Assembly (NCBI GenBank): GCA_003663695.1
Contig: QMUB01000045.1
Span: 1-7,892, forward strand
Length of the DNA: 7,892 nt
Direction: 5' to 3'
Origin: Thermococci archaeon
GTDB taxonomy: Archaea > Methanobacteriota_B > Thermococci > Thermococcales > Thermococcaceae
Each line of letters starts with the position of its first letter. Positions within the stretch are counted from its first letter, which is position 1. The notes beneath the pieces are model-generated. The model made no database searches and was not told the origin of the DNA. It worked only from the letters and a program-made list of their open reading frames with translations. The position numbers were made by a program, and so were the translations under genes. This document shows, piece after piece, positions 1 to 5,352 of the stretch.

Positions 1-1
1 G

Positions 2-58
2 GATCTCACAAAAAGGATATTTTCAAATCTCAAAGAAGAATTGGGCGATTTTTCTTGA
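2..58 (+). other. Short open frame at left edge, probable upstream part of the broken gene that follows
   Basis: Frame 2 is open from the window edge and ends at TGA 56-58, reading DLTKRIFSNLKEELGDFS. Its residue choice (Lys, Glu, Leu, Ile; AGG and ATA codons) looks like genuine Thermococcales coding sequence. The alternative frame 3 over the same bases is Gln-rich and less typical. Dropping one T from the T5 run at 49-53 would join this frame directly to the frame of the next gene. It is therefore either the 3' end of a separate upstream gene or the upstream half of a frameshifted one. With only 57 bases visible the choice cannot be settled. Confidence 0.4.
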
Positions 59-65
59 TATTTGC

Positions 66-749
66 ATGGTAATCCCCTATTACATTTTCTTTCGAAAGCC
101 TCGGGGCGGGGATGCGGTAAACAGCCCAACGGGCCCTAAACCATCGAAACCCTCGCAAAGGGGAGGAGGTCAGATAGTGAAGAACGCTACATGGCTGTAC
201 AGCACCTATGCGAGCCACGGCTACCTTATAAACGTGCCCTCCGGAGCGGAGGTCATAACAGTCCAAGGCAATGGAGCTACTCCGGACTATAACAGGCCAA
301 GCACAATAGCATATGCCTTTGGAAAGGGAAGGGTTGTTGCGACGGGTCTCACCATAGAATACAGCGTTGCACGCAGGGGTCCTGAGTGGAAGGTATTTTT
401 CAAAGCACTTCTCAAGGAGAATCTTGAGTTCAGCACTCCAAAACCCAAACCAAAACCCTCAGGGATAAACTTCATAGCACTCAACTTCTTCTACTACAGG
501 CAGTACAACAAGATGATGGAGAAATTCAATGGCTTGTACACGAACTCAACGGAGCTCGGGATAAGCAACGAGACACTGGCGGATGCAATGAATCATAAGC
601 TGCTTGCGGAGGAGAGCTATGCACAGGCAGAAGAATATGGTCCCGTGATAGCAAATCTTCAAAGGATAGCTGTTTTTACCGCATTGAGGGATGCCTCCTT
701 GCACATAAAGGAAGCCGTTAGGATACTTGAGGAAGGCATCACAACCTGA
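66..749 (+). CDS. C-terminal part of an exported-type protein (GATase-like/DUF4350-like end, Pro-Lys linker, helical tail); 5' end incomplete or frameshifted
   Basis: From ATG 66 the frame gives 227 residues. Residues about 38-120 resemble the last strands of a glutamine-amidotransferase-like or DUF4350-type domain, with the pattern IAYAFGKGRVVATG at 81-94 followed by a WKVFFKALL helix. A Pro/Lys linker (about 123-132) leads to a helical tail (134-227) rich in Tyr, Glu and Ala, of a kind seen at the end of large exported Thermococcales proteins. No signal peptide is visible and ATG 66 has no ribosome site. The frame is open to base 3, so the gene probably starts outside the window or has suffered a frameshift near 49-53. 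A second possible start is GTG 177, preceded by GGAGGAGGT. Function unknown; the family assignment is from pattern memory and weak. Confidence 0.6.
   Translation: MVIPYYIFFRKPRGGDAVNSPTGPKPSKPSQRGGGQIVKNATWLYSTYASHGYLINVPSGAEVITVQGNGATPDYNRPSTIAYAFGKGRVVATGLTIEYSVARRGPEWKVFFKALLKENLEFSTPKPKPKPSGINFIALNFFYYRQYNKMMEKFNGLYTNSTELGISNETLADAMNHKLLAEESYAQAEEYGPVIANLQRIAVFTALRDASLHIKEAVRILEEGITT
162..179 (+). promoter_or_regulatory. Strong Shine-Dalgarno-like stretch plus in-frame GTG
   Basis: GGAGGAGGT at 162-170 lies six bases before GTG 177-179, in frame with the gene ending at 749. It would give a 191-residue product beginning (M)KNATWLYS. The same bases also encode Gly-Gly-Gly, so the match may simply reflect coding. 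Confidence 0.25.
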
Positions 750-770
750 ACCATTCCTCTTTTACCATAC

Positions 771-780
771 TTTTTTAAAG
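771..780 (+). promoter_or_regulatory. TATA box for ecfA-ecfT, probably leaderless transcript
   Basis: TTTTTTAAAG is the clearest TATA-like element in the 53-base gap after the preceding gene. Its centre (about 776) lies about 27 bases before ATG 803, the usual archaeal TATA-to-start distance. Transcription should therefore begin at or next to that ATG. No ribosome site precedes 803, which fits a leaderless message. Confidence 0.55.
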
Positions 781-802
781 CTTAAACTTGAGATTCAAAG
801 CG

Positions 803-1597
803 ATGATCGAGGTTAGAAATCTCTGGCACATCTACGATGGGAAGAAGGAAGCCTTAAAGGGGGTTAGTTTAACCATCGGAAACGAGATAGTCGCACTGGT
901 AGGTCCCAATGGCTCAGGGAAGACCACGCTCGCGAAGCACCTAAACGGGCTCTTAAAGCCAACCAAGGGGGAGATTTTGGTTGACGGGCTTGACACGAGA
1001 GAGCACAGCGTTGCGGAGCTTTCGAGGGTTGTGGGTTATGTTTTCCAGAATCCCGAGAACATGTTCTTTGAGGAGAACGTTTTCAAAGAGGTTTCCTTCG
1101 GTCCAAAAAATCTTGGGTTGAGCGATGAGGAAGTTGAGGAGAGGGTTAGATGGGCTCTGAGAGAGGTAAACCTTGAGGGTTATGAGGATAGACATCCCTA
1201 TTCATTGAGCGGCGGCGAGAAGCAGCGTTTGGCTATCGCATGTATCCTCGCAATGAAGCCCAAGTATCTTGTTCTTGACGAGCCAACCACAGGACTCGAC
1301 GAGAAGGGTGCTGAGAGTGTTAAAAAAATTGTCAGGAAGCTCCACAGGGATGGACATGGAATTCTCCTCATAACTCATAACATGGAACTCGTTCTGGAGC
1401 TCACAGATCGTGTGATACTTCTCTATAATGGTGAAAAAGCTTTTGACGGCGGCGTTAAGGACTTTTTTGAGCTCAATTTGAGGGATTACTCTTTGGATAA
1501 ACCTGCTCTCCTAAAGATATCGTCATCCCTGGGTCTTGGCTTTTTCAGAGATCTGGAGAGTTTTCTTGATTCAGCGTTAAGGAGGGTATCACAATGA
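803..1597 (+). CDS. ecfA: Energy-coupling factor transporter ATP-binding protein (EcfA/CbiO type)
   Basis: This is the cytoplasmic ATPase that powers an ECF importer for a vitamin or metal ion, working with EcfT and an S component. All ABC motifs are intact in the 264-residue product: Walker A GPNGSGKTT (34-42), Q-loop FQNPEN with Q82, signature LSGGEKQ (135-141), Walker B LVLDE (156-160), D-loop GLDEKG and H-loop His192. The FQNPENMFFEENV...VSFGP block is characteristic of the ECF/cobalt subgroup. A TTG at 788 would add five residues. I chose ATG 803 because MIEVRNL is the usual family N-terminus and the TATA box at 771-780 places the transcript start there. The stop overlaps ecfT as ATGA. 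Substrate cannot be told; most archaeal systems of this kind have a second ATPase or a homodimer. Confidence 0.93.
   Translation: MIEVRNLWHIYDGKKEALKGVSLTIGNEIVALVGPNGSGKTTLAKHLNGLLKPTKGEILVDGLDTREHSVAELSRVVGYVFQNPENMFFEENVFKEVSFGPKNLGLSDEEVEERVRWALREVNLEGYEDRHPYSLSGGEKQRLAIACILAMKPKYLVLDEPTTGLDEKGAESVKKIVRKLHRDGHGILLITHNMELVLELTDRVILLYNGEKAFDGGVKDFFELNLRDYSLDKPALLKISSSLGLGFFRDLESFLDSALRRVSQ
1579..1586 (+). promoter_or_regulatory. Ribosome binding site of ecfT inside ecfA
   Basis: AAGGAGGG lies seven bases before ATG 1594 and within the last codons of ecfA. This supports translational coupling of the two subunits and fixes the ecfT start. Confidence 0.75.
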
Positions 1598-2349
1598 TTT
1601 CAAGCTTCTACGTTGAGAGGGACTCATTCCTTCACAGCCTTGATCCAAGGGTCAAATTAGTGGCATCTTTTTTGGGGATAGTCGCGATGATCCTCTTCAA
1701 CAGTCCCTATGCACTTCTCCCCCTGTTTCTGTTTATCCTCCTGTCCCTGAGGTTCCTTGGAAAAATAGGCTTTAGAGAGCAGTGGCAGGTTTTGAAGCCC
1801 TTGGTACCTCTCATGATAATAACCATGATTGTGTGGCCCTTTATTTTAAAACCTCCTCTCTTCGGACTGTTTTTTGGTTTTGGCTATGCCCTGAGGCTGG
1901 GAGCTCTAGGCTTGATAACATTTTCCCTGCTGCTCACAACAAAGCAGAGGGATCTTATACTGGGCTTTATAAAATTAAAAATGCCCTATGAGATCGGTCT
2001 CACCCTCACCATAGCCCTCCGTTATATACCCACGCTTTACACCCTCACCATGACGATAATGGATGCCCAGAAGTCGAGGGGGCTGGAACTTGAAAGGGGG
2101 AACTTTTTCACCCGTGTTAGAAAAACGATCCCGGTTCTTATTCCATTGATAATTTCCTCTATAAAGACGGCTCATGAATTAAGCATAGCCCTGGAGAGCA
2201 GGGCATTTGGCACGAAGAAGAAGAGGACTTTTCTCCATGACATTAAGATGGAGCTGAGGGATTACATCTCTTTGACTGTGATTCTGGGACTCTTCATAGC
2301 TGCTGCGGTTCTGAGATATAAATACGGCGTTGGGTATGTTAGAATCTAG
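1594..2349 (+). CDS. ecfT: Energy-coupling factor transporter transmembrane protein (EcfT/CbiQ type)
   Basis: This membrane scaffold links the ECF ATPase to the substrate-binding S protein. The 251-residue length is typical. The N-terminal block HSLDPRVKL (14-22) is a family hallmark. Hydrophobic segments lie at about 23-55, 68-85, 88-115, 133-155, 179-195 and 225-241. The two cytoplasmic Arg motifs that contact the ATPases are present, AQKSRGLEL (SRG 161-163) and ALESRAFG (SRA 202-204), so the protein looks functional. It overlaps ecfA by four bases (ATGA) and shares its promoter. No S component follows: the next gene is convergent. The S protein is therefore expected elsewhere in the genome (group II arrangement), and the ligand cannot be assigned. 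Confidence 0.93.
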   Translation: MISSFYVERDSFLHSLDPRVKLVASFLGIVAMILFNSPYALLPLFLFILLSLRFLGKIGFREQWQVLKPLVPLMIITMIVWPFILKPPLFGLFFGFGYALRLGALGLITFSLLLTTKQRDLILGFIKLKMPYEIGLTLTIALRYIPTLYTLTMTIMDAQKSRGLELERGNFFTRVRKTIPVLIPLIISSIKTAHELSIALESRAFGTKKKRTFLHDIKMELRDYISLTVILGLFIAAAVLRYKYGVGYVRI

Positions 2350-2350
2350 T

Positions 2351-2392
2351 GAACTACCCCGCCCTTACGGACGGGGACTTCCCGCCTGATGA
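2351..2392 (-). mobile_element. Solitary hairpin resembling an IS200/IS605 (TnpB) right end; possible terminator
   Basis: The stem is CCCCGCCC (2357-2364) against GGACGGGG (2369-2376) with loop TTAC. On the minus strand the single mismatch becomes a G-U pair, giving an 8-pair RNA hairpin closed by a GUAA tetraloop. The flanks read GGCGGGAAG before the hairpin and TAGTTCAC after it (minus strand). I recognise this layout from the right ends of Thermococcales IS605/OrfB elements. No tnpB or tnpA sequence is next to it. It fills nearly all of the gap between ecfT and the convergent gene and could act as a transcription barrier. Identity as a transposon relic is from memory and needs a genome search. 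Confidence 0.5.
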
Positions 2393-2393
2393 G

Positions 2394-3041
2394 TTAAAGG
2401 AGGAGTTTTGCCTTTGCATCTATTGGGATGCTGTGCTCTCCGATATTCTTGAGGAAGAGTGGTGGTGTCTTCAGGAGGCTCAGGTTTAAGCGATGATGTC
2501 CCCTATAGGAGGAGGTTCTCAAAACCATGAGGTACTCGAAAATTTCAGGTGTCAGGAAAAACCTTCGGAACTCGGCGTTTAAATTGAGTTCGTTGATCTC
2601 AAGCGTGTTATGGGAGACTATGGTGTAGAGTCCCTTTCTATCAACAAGACGCCTCAAATCAATCAGTTTTCCCTTCTCAAGTCCTTCAAGAATTCCGAAG
2701 TTTGATACAAATACGAAGGAATCGTCCTCCACAACTTCGAGGGCGCTTAAGAGCTCATCCAGGGTGTATATTTTTCCCAGGAGGACATCACCTTTGCCGC
2801 CGAATTTGTTCAAAAGCTGCATTGAAAAGCCGTTCGTGGGCTCAAGATAGTAAGCGGGCTTTTCGAGGGATAAGGCATTTGCTATGGAGGAATATTGGAG
2901 AATTGCCTGAGAAAAGAGGTCGGTGGTTATAACACCGGCAAGACTCCCGCTCTCCAGCTCCCCGACTAAGGGGGAGAGCTCTTCGACCAGCGCGATTTTA
3001 ACTTCCTCTTTGGGAACTGGTTTGAAGAACATGTTCATCAT
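2394..3041 (-). CDS. RecA/RadB-fold-like protein lacking ATPase motifs, function unknown
   Basis: The 215-residue product has no motif that assigns a function. Its strand order and spacing look like archaeal RadB/RecA-core proteins. A segment at 35-55 (AGVITTDLFSQAILQY) falls where RadB has the P-loop. PAYYLEPTNGFS (62-73) matches the position of RadB VAYVDTEGGFS. DSFVFVSN (107-114) stands at Walker B, GLYTIVSHN (137-145) at the next strand, and YLMVLR...HHRLNLSLLKTP (170-193) at the closing strands. The Walker A Gly-Lys-Thr and the Walker B Asp are absent, so ATP hydrolysis is unlikely. Start: the TATA element at 3060-3069 lies about 25 bases before ATG 3041, suggesting a leaderless message; ATG 3038 and 3032 are alternatives. 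The fold relation is inference from pattern only. Confidence 0.75.
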   Translation of the reverse strand: MMNMFFKPVPKEEVKIALVEELSPLVGELESGSLAGVITTDLFSQAILQYSSIANALSLEKPAYYLEPTNGFSMQLLNKFGGKGDVLLGKIYTLDELLSALEVVEDDSFVFVSNFGILEGLEKGKLIDLRRLVDRKGLYTIVSHNTLEINELNLNAEFRRFFLTPEIFEYLMVLRTSSYRGHHRLNLSLLKTPPLFLKNIGEHSIPIDAKAKLLL

Positions 3042-3059
3042 TGGGAGTTATACCTCACC

Positions 3060-3074
3060 ATATTTATATTTTGC
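3060..3074 (-). promoter_or_regulatory. TATA box of the RecA-like gene
   Basis: On the minus strand the stretch reads AAAATATAAATAT, the strongest TATA-like match in the 71-base gap between the two minus-strand genes. Its centre is about 25 bases before ATG 3041. The nearby GGTGAGG (3053-3059) lies between TATA and start, so it would probably not be in the message. Confidence 0.5.
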
Positions 3075-3112
3075 GAAGAAAACGAGATGCCAATGGGAAT
3101 CAGCCTAAAAGA

Positions 3113-3439
3113 TCAAAGGAATGCCATCATGGAAATTCCGACTGCAACCGCCATAATGATTGCAATCACGATCGCTATAACTATTGCAAAGAGCCATGTT
3201 ATTACCGCTTTCCCCCAGTCCGTATTGAAAACTGTTTTAATTATCCACAAAAATGCTATTAATCCGCCTATGAATGGTATCAATCTCCCGAGTATCGCGG
3301 CTAGTGCTGCTATAAAAGCCTTGCCAAAGGTTGCATCTTCAATCTTCGCAAATTTTGCTCCAAACCACAGGAACACCGCGTCCACAGCAATCATTATCAA
3401 AAACATAACCACCGCCATTGCCCCAAAAGCCCCGAACAT
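3113..3439 (-). CDS. Small integral membrane protein, three hydrophobic segments, function unknown
   Basis: The product is almost wholly hydrophobic. Hydrophobic stretches (numbered from ATG 3439) lie at about 5-25, 35-63 and 76-105, joined by a short charged loop GAKFAKIEDATFGKAF and an aromatic patch around FLWIIKTVFNTDWGKA. No signal peptide cleavage site, metal motif or enzyme motif is visible. The open frame extends eight codons further to ATG 3463. However, a TATA-like GATATAAAG at 3474-3482 places the transcript start near 3452, downstream of that ATG. GGAG at 3448-3451 sits eight bases before ATG 3439, so I prefer the shorter 108-residue form. It is divergent from thiB and followed by the RecA-like gene in the same direction, which has its own promoter. 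I do not recognise a named family. Confidence 0.75.
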   Translation of the reverse strand: MFGAFGAMAVVMFLIMIAVDAVFLWFGAKFAKIEDATFGKAFIAALAAILGRLIPFIGGLIAFLWIIKTVFNTDWGKAVITWLFAIVIAIVIAIIMAVAVGISMMAFL

Positions 3440-3473
3440 TCCCATCGCTCCAGGCTTCCCCATGTGCCTAACT

Positions 3474-3482
3474 TCTTTATAT
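3474..3482 (-). promoter_or_regulatory. TATA box of the small membrane protein gene
   Basis: GATATAAAG on the minus strand, centre about 3478. Counting about 26 bases gives a transcript start near 3452, which favours ATG 3439 over ATG 3463 for the downstream gene. Confidence 0.45.
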
Positions 3483-3576
3483 CCCCATGCCCCTTTTTGG
3501 ATGATTGTTGACTGGATAATGGTGTAATTTCAACCTCTCTACAGGATATCCGCTCGCCCCGACAGTGCCCACAAAG

Positions 3577-3597
3577 CTTTAAAAGAGGGCTTAAAAT
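3577..3597 (+). promoter_or_regulatory. Promoter region of thiB with two TATA-like elements
   Basis: CTTTAAAAG (3577-3585) and CTTAAAATC (3590-3598) are both TATA-like. The second would start the message near 3619-3621 and leave a leader of about 20 bases carrying the ribosome site. No TPP-riboswitch core is recognisable between 3464 and 3638, so thiamine control, if any, would be by a protein. A perfect 8-base palindrome GGATATCC at 3544-3551 lies upstream and is of unknown meaning. Confidence 0.45.
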
Positions 3598-3626
3598 CTA
3601 CTAATGAAAACTTAAAATTGGGTTAT

Positions 3627-3635
3627 GGGGTGGTG
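3627..3635 (+). promoter_or_regulatory. Ribosome binding site that fixes the thiB start
   Basis: GGGGTGGTG lies three bases before ATG 3639, with its GGTG cores at the usual archaeal distance. It lies inside the reading frame that a TTG start at 3618 would use. ATG 3639 is therefore the better start and gives a clean lipoprotein signal. Confidence 0.65.
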
Positions 3636-3638
3636 GAG

Positions 3639-4709
3639 ATGAGAAAATTGGCCCTCCTGCTGATGGTGATTCTTTTAACAGTGCCCGCTTTGGGCTGTGT
3701 GACTCAAAAAACAGGTTCCAACACGAAAGAAGAGCAAAAACTCGTCATATATGCCTATGACAGCTTTGAGAGCTGGGGACTTGCGAACGCAACAATTCCA
3801 AAGTTTGAAAAGGAATATGGTGTTAAGGTTGAGCTCGTGACCCTTGGGGATGCGGGTTCTGTGCTGAACCGTCTTATACTTGAAAAGGACAACCCAAGAG
3901 CGGATATCGTGATAGGGATAGATAACAACCTTCTCTACAAGGCAATTGAGGCGGACGTTCTGGAACCTTACAAACCGAAGAACATAGATGCTGTCCCTGA
4001 GGAGCTGATATTTGACCCTACATACCATGTGGTCCCCTTTGATTACGGTTTCGTGGCTATGGTCTACAAGAGGGATGAAGTAAAGAGCCCGCCTCAAAGT
4101 TTTGAGGATTTAACAAAGCCCGAATGGAAAAACAGCATAATCTTGGAGGATCCAAGGACAAGTTCAACAGGGGCGGCATTTCTCCTGTGGACAATAGCTG
4201 TCTATGGGGATGACGGTTATCTTTACTACTGGGAGAAGCTCAAACCCAACATATATCAAATCACCAAGGGATGGGATGCTGGATGGCAGATGTGGGATAA
4301 TGGTGAGGCACCCCTCTTCCTTAGCTATGCAACAGACCCCGCTTATGACGCATATGCAAACAACAGGGAACCAGATGTTGGTGCCGTAATCTTTAAAGAG
4401 GGAGGTTACCCCCAGATAGAGGGTATAGGTATTGTGAAGGGTGCAAAGCATGAGGAGCTTGCGAAGAAGTTCATAGAGTTTGCCTTGAGTGAGGACTTCC
4501 AGAAGGAGATACCCCTTACAAACTGGATGTTTCCGGTCAACAAGAACGTCCAGCTCCCCGATGTTTTCAAATACGCCGTTAAGCCCCAGAAGATGGTAAC
4601 GCTGGATCCAAAGGAGATAGAGAAGAACTACAGCAGATGGATAAATGAGTGGACCGCTTTGATTGTGGAGGGCAAGAGCCCGGAAGAAATAATTAAGAGC
4701 AGGGGCTAA
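3639..4709 (+). CDS. thiB: Thiamine-binding lipoprotein of ABC type (ThiB/TbpA family)
   Basis: This is an extracellular, membrane-anchored substrate-binding protein that captures thiamine or its phosphates for an ABC importer. The 356-residue product begins with a lipoprotein signal: MRK, a hydrophobic core and ALGC with the lipid-bearing Cys20. The mature part follows E. coli TbpA closely in order: YAYDSFESWG, LNRLILE...ADIVIGIDNNLL, VPFDYGFVAMVY, SPPQSFEDL, DPRTSSTG, YGDD, ITKGWDAG, LSYATDPAY and TNWMFPVN. The aromatic and Asp residues of those blocks form the thiamine pocket in the family. Unusually, no ThiP permease or ThiQ ATPase is adjacent: the next gene is convergent and overlaps it by four bases. 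Partners must be elsewhere. A related iron- or polyamine-binding role is possible but less likely given the TbpA-specific blocks. Confidence 0.9.
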   Translation: MRKLALLLMVILLTVPALGCVTQKTGSNTKEEQKLVIYAYDSFESWGLANATIPKFEKEYGVKVELVTLGDAGSVLNRLILEKDNPRADIVIGIDNNLLYKAIEADVLEPYKPKNIDAVPEELIFDPTYHVVPFDYGFVAMVYKRDEVKSPPQSFEDLTKPEWKNSIILEDPRTSSTGAAFLLWTIAVYGDDGYLYYWEKLKPNIYQITKGWDAGWQMWDNGEAPLFLSYATDPAYDAYANNREPDVGAVIFKEGGYPQIEGIGIVKGAKHEELAKKFIEFALSEDFQKEIPLTNWMFPVNKNVQLPDVFKYAVKPQKMVTLDPKEIEKNYSRWINEWTALIVEGKSPEEIIKSRG

Positions 4710-5203
4710 TACCTCCGGTATCTCCTTTCATTCTTTGGAACTTTTTTCGTTAATATCCCACTCTCTTTGAATTGATCCAGGAGAATGGAGACCTTATACC
4801 TCCTTAAATTTGCTTTCAATATCCTGTATGAAAGCTTTTTGAGGAACTCGTTGAGCTCCTCTCTGCTCTTGAAGTTAGCTCTTATAAATATCTGATACTC
4901 CCCTGTCTTTCTATAAACATCTAGAACATTCTCCATCATGGCTATTGAGAGGAGAATTTTGTCCAGATTTGCCTCACTCGTGATTTCAACCTCTATCAAA
5001 GCCTGAACAAATTCATCGAGGAATGTTGGCTCAAGAACCGCCGTGTATCCTTTAACCGCTCCTATGCTCATCAATTTTTCCAGTCTATTCTTAACGCTGG
5101 CGGGAGTCAAATTCACCTTTTTACCTAACTCCGTTAGAGTAATCCTGCCGTTTCTCCTCAGCTCCATGAGTATCCTTTGATCCACCTCGTCTACCCCGGG
5201 CAT
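4706..5203 (-). CDS. Lrp/AsnC-family transcriptional regulator
   Basis: This is a DNA-binding regulator of the feast/famine type. The N-terminal winged helix-turn-helix spans residues about 4-55: VDEVDQRILMELRRNGRITLTELG, then recognition helix TPASVKNRLEKLMSIGAVKGY. The C-terminal ligand/oligomerisation (RAM) domain spans about 64-142 and has the conserved TGEYQIFI turn at 100-107. A basic tail (NERRYRRY) follows. At 165 residues it is slightly longer than the usual 140-155. A TTG at 5230 would add nine residues but lies inside the TATA element, so I chose ATG 5203. Its stop TAG (4706-4708) interlocks with the thiB stop. It lies downstream of uraA-upp on the same strand but has its own promoter. 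Which genes it controls cannot be read from the sequence; autoregulation is common in the family. Confidence 0.9.
   Translation of the reverse strand: MPGVDEVDQRILMELRRNGRITLTELGKKVNLTPASVKNRLEKLMSIGAVKGYTAVLEPTFLDEFVQALIEVEITSEANLDKILLSIAMMENVLDVYRKTGEYQIFIRANFKSREELNEFLKKLSYRILKANLRRYKVSILLDQFKESGILTKKVPKNERRYRRY
4741..4747 (+). terminator. Oligo-T run, possible thiB terminator inside lrp
   Basis: CTTTTTT occurs about 35 bases past the thiB stop, within the convergent regulator gene. Thermococcales transcripts often end in T runs without a hairpin. There is no other spacer for thiB to end in. Confidence 0.3.
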
Positions 5204-5230
5204 ATCTCTCAAAATAAAATATTCTCCCAA

Positions 5231-5239
5231 ATTAATAAA
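5231..5239 (-). promoter_or_regulatory. TATA box of the Lrp-family regulator
   Basis: TTTATTAAT on the minus strand, centre about 5235, would start the message near 5209. That is about six bases before ATG 5203 and downstream of the alternative TTG 5230. The rest of the spacer up to 5352 holds a perfect 8-base palindrome TGCATGCA (5292-5299) and otherwise nothing I recognise. Confidence 0.45.
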
Positions 5240-5337
5240 TTCTTCGCATCACATTCCGCGTTCTGTTCCAGCATCAGCACCGAATAATTCTTGCATGCAC
5301 AACAATTTCCCTGCCACGGATTCCGTAATTTTGGAGC

Positions 5338-5352
5338 AAAATAAAAGGAAAA
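5338..5352 (-). terminator. T-rich terminator after upp
   Basis: Immediately after the upp stop the minus strand reads TTTTCCTTTTATTTT, a T-rich run of the kind that ends archaeal transcripts without a hairpin. Confidence 0.5.

Noticed and set aside
2386..2392. CTGATGA resembling box C of an archaeal C/D guide RNA
   Set aside because: No matching box D (CTGA) or internal C'/D' pair occurs at the needed distances on either strand; the bases belong to the transposon-end-like flank.
3087..3527. Plus-strand open frame of 146 codons opposite the small membrane protein gene
   Set aside because: It is antisense to a strongly membrane-like protein, has a composition dominated by Ile/Ala/Thr/Pro as expected for the complement of hydrophobic codons, and lacks a promoter and ribosome site.
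3464..3638. Possible TPP riboswitch before thiB
   Set aside because: None of the conserved riboswitch core sequences are present and the predicted leader is only about 20 bases.
3675..4097. Minus-strand open frame of 140 codons opposite thiB
   Set aside because: It is a shadow of a well-supported gene, with unusual His/Val/Cys content for this organism and no start signals.
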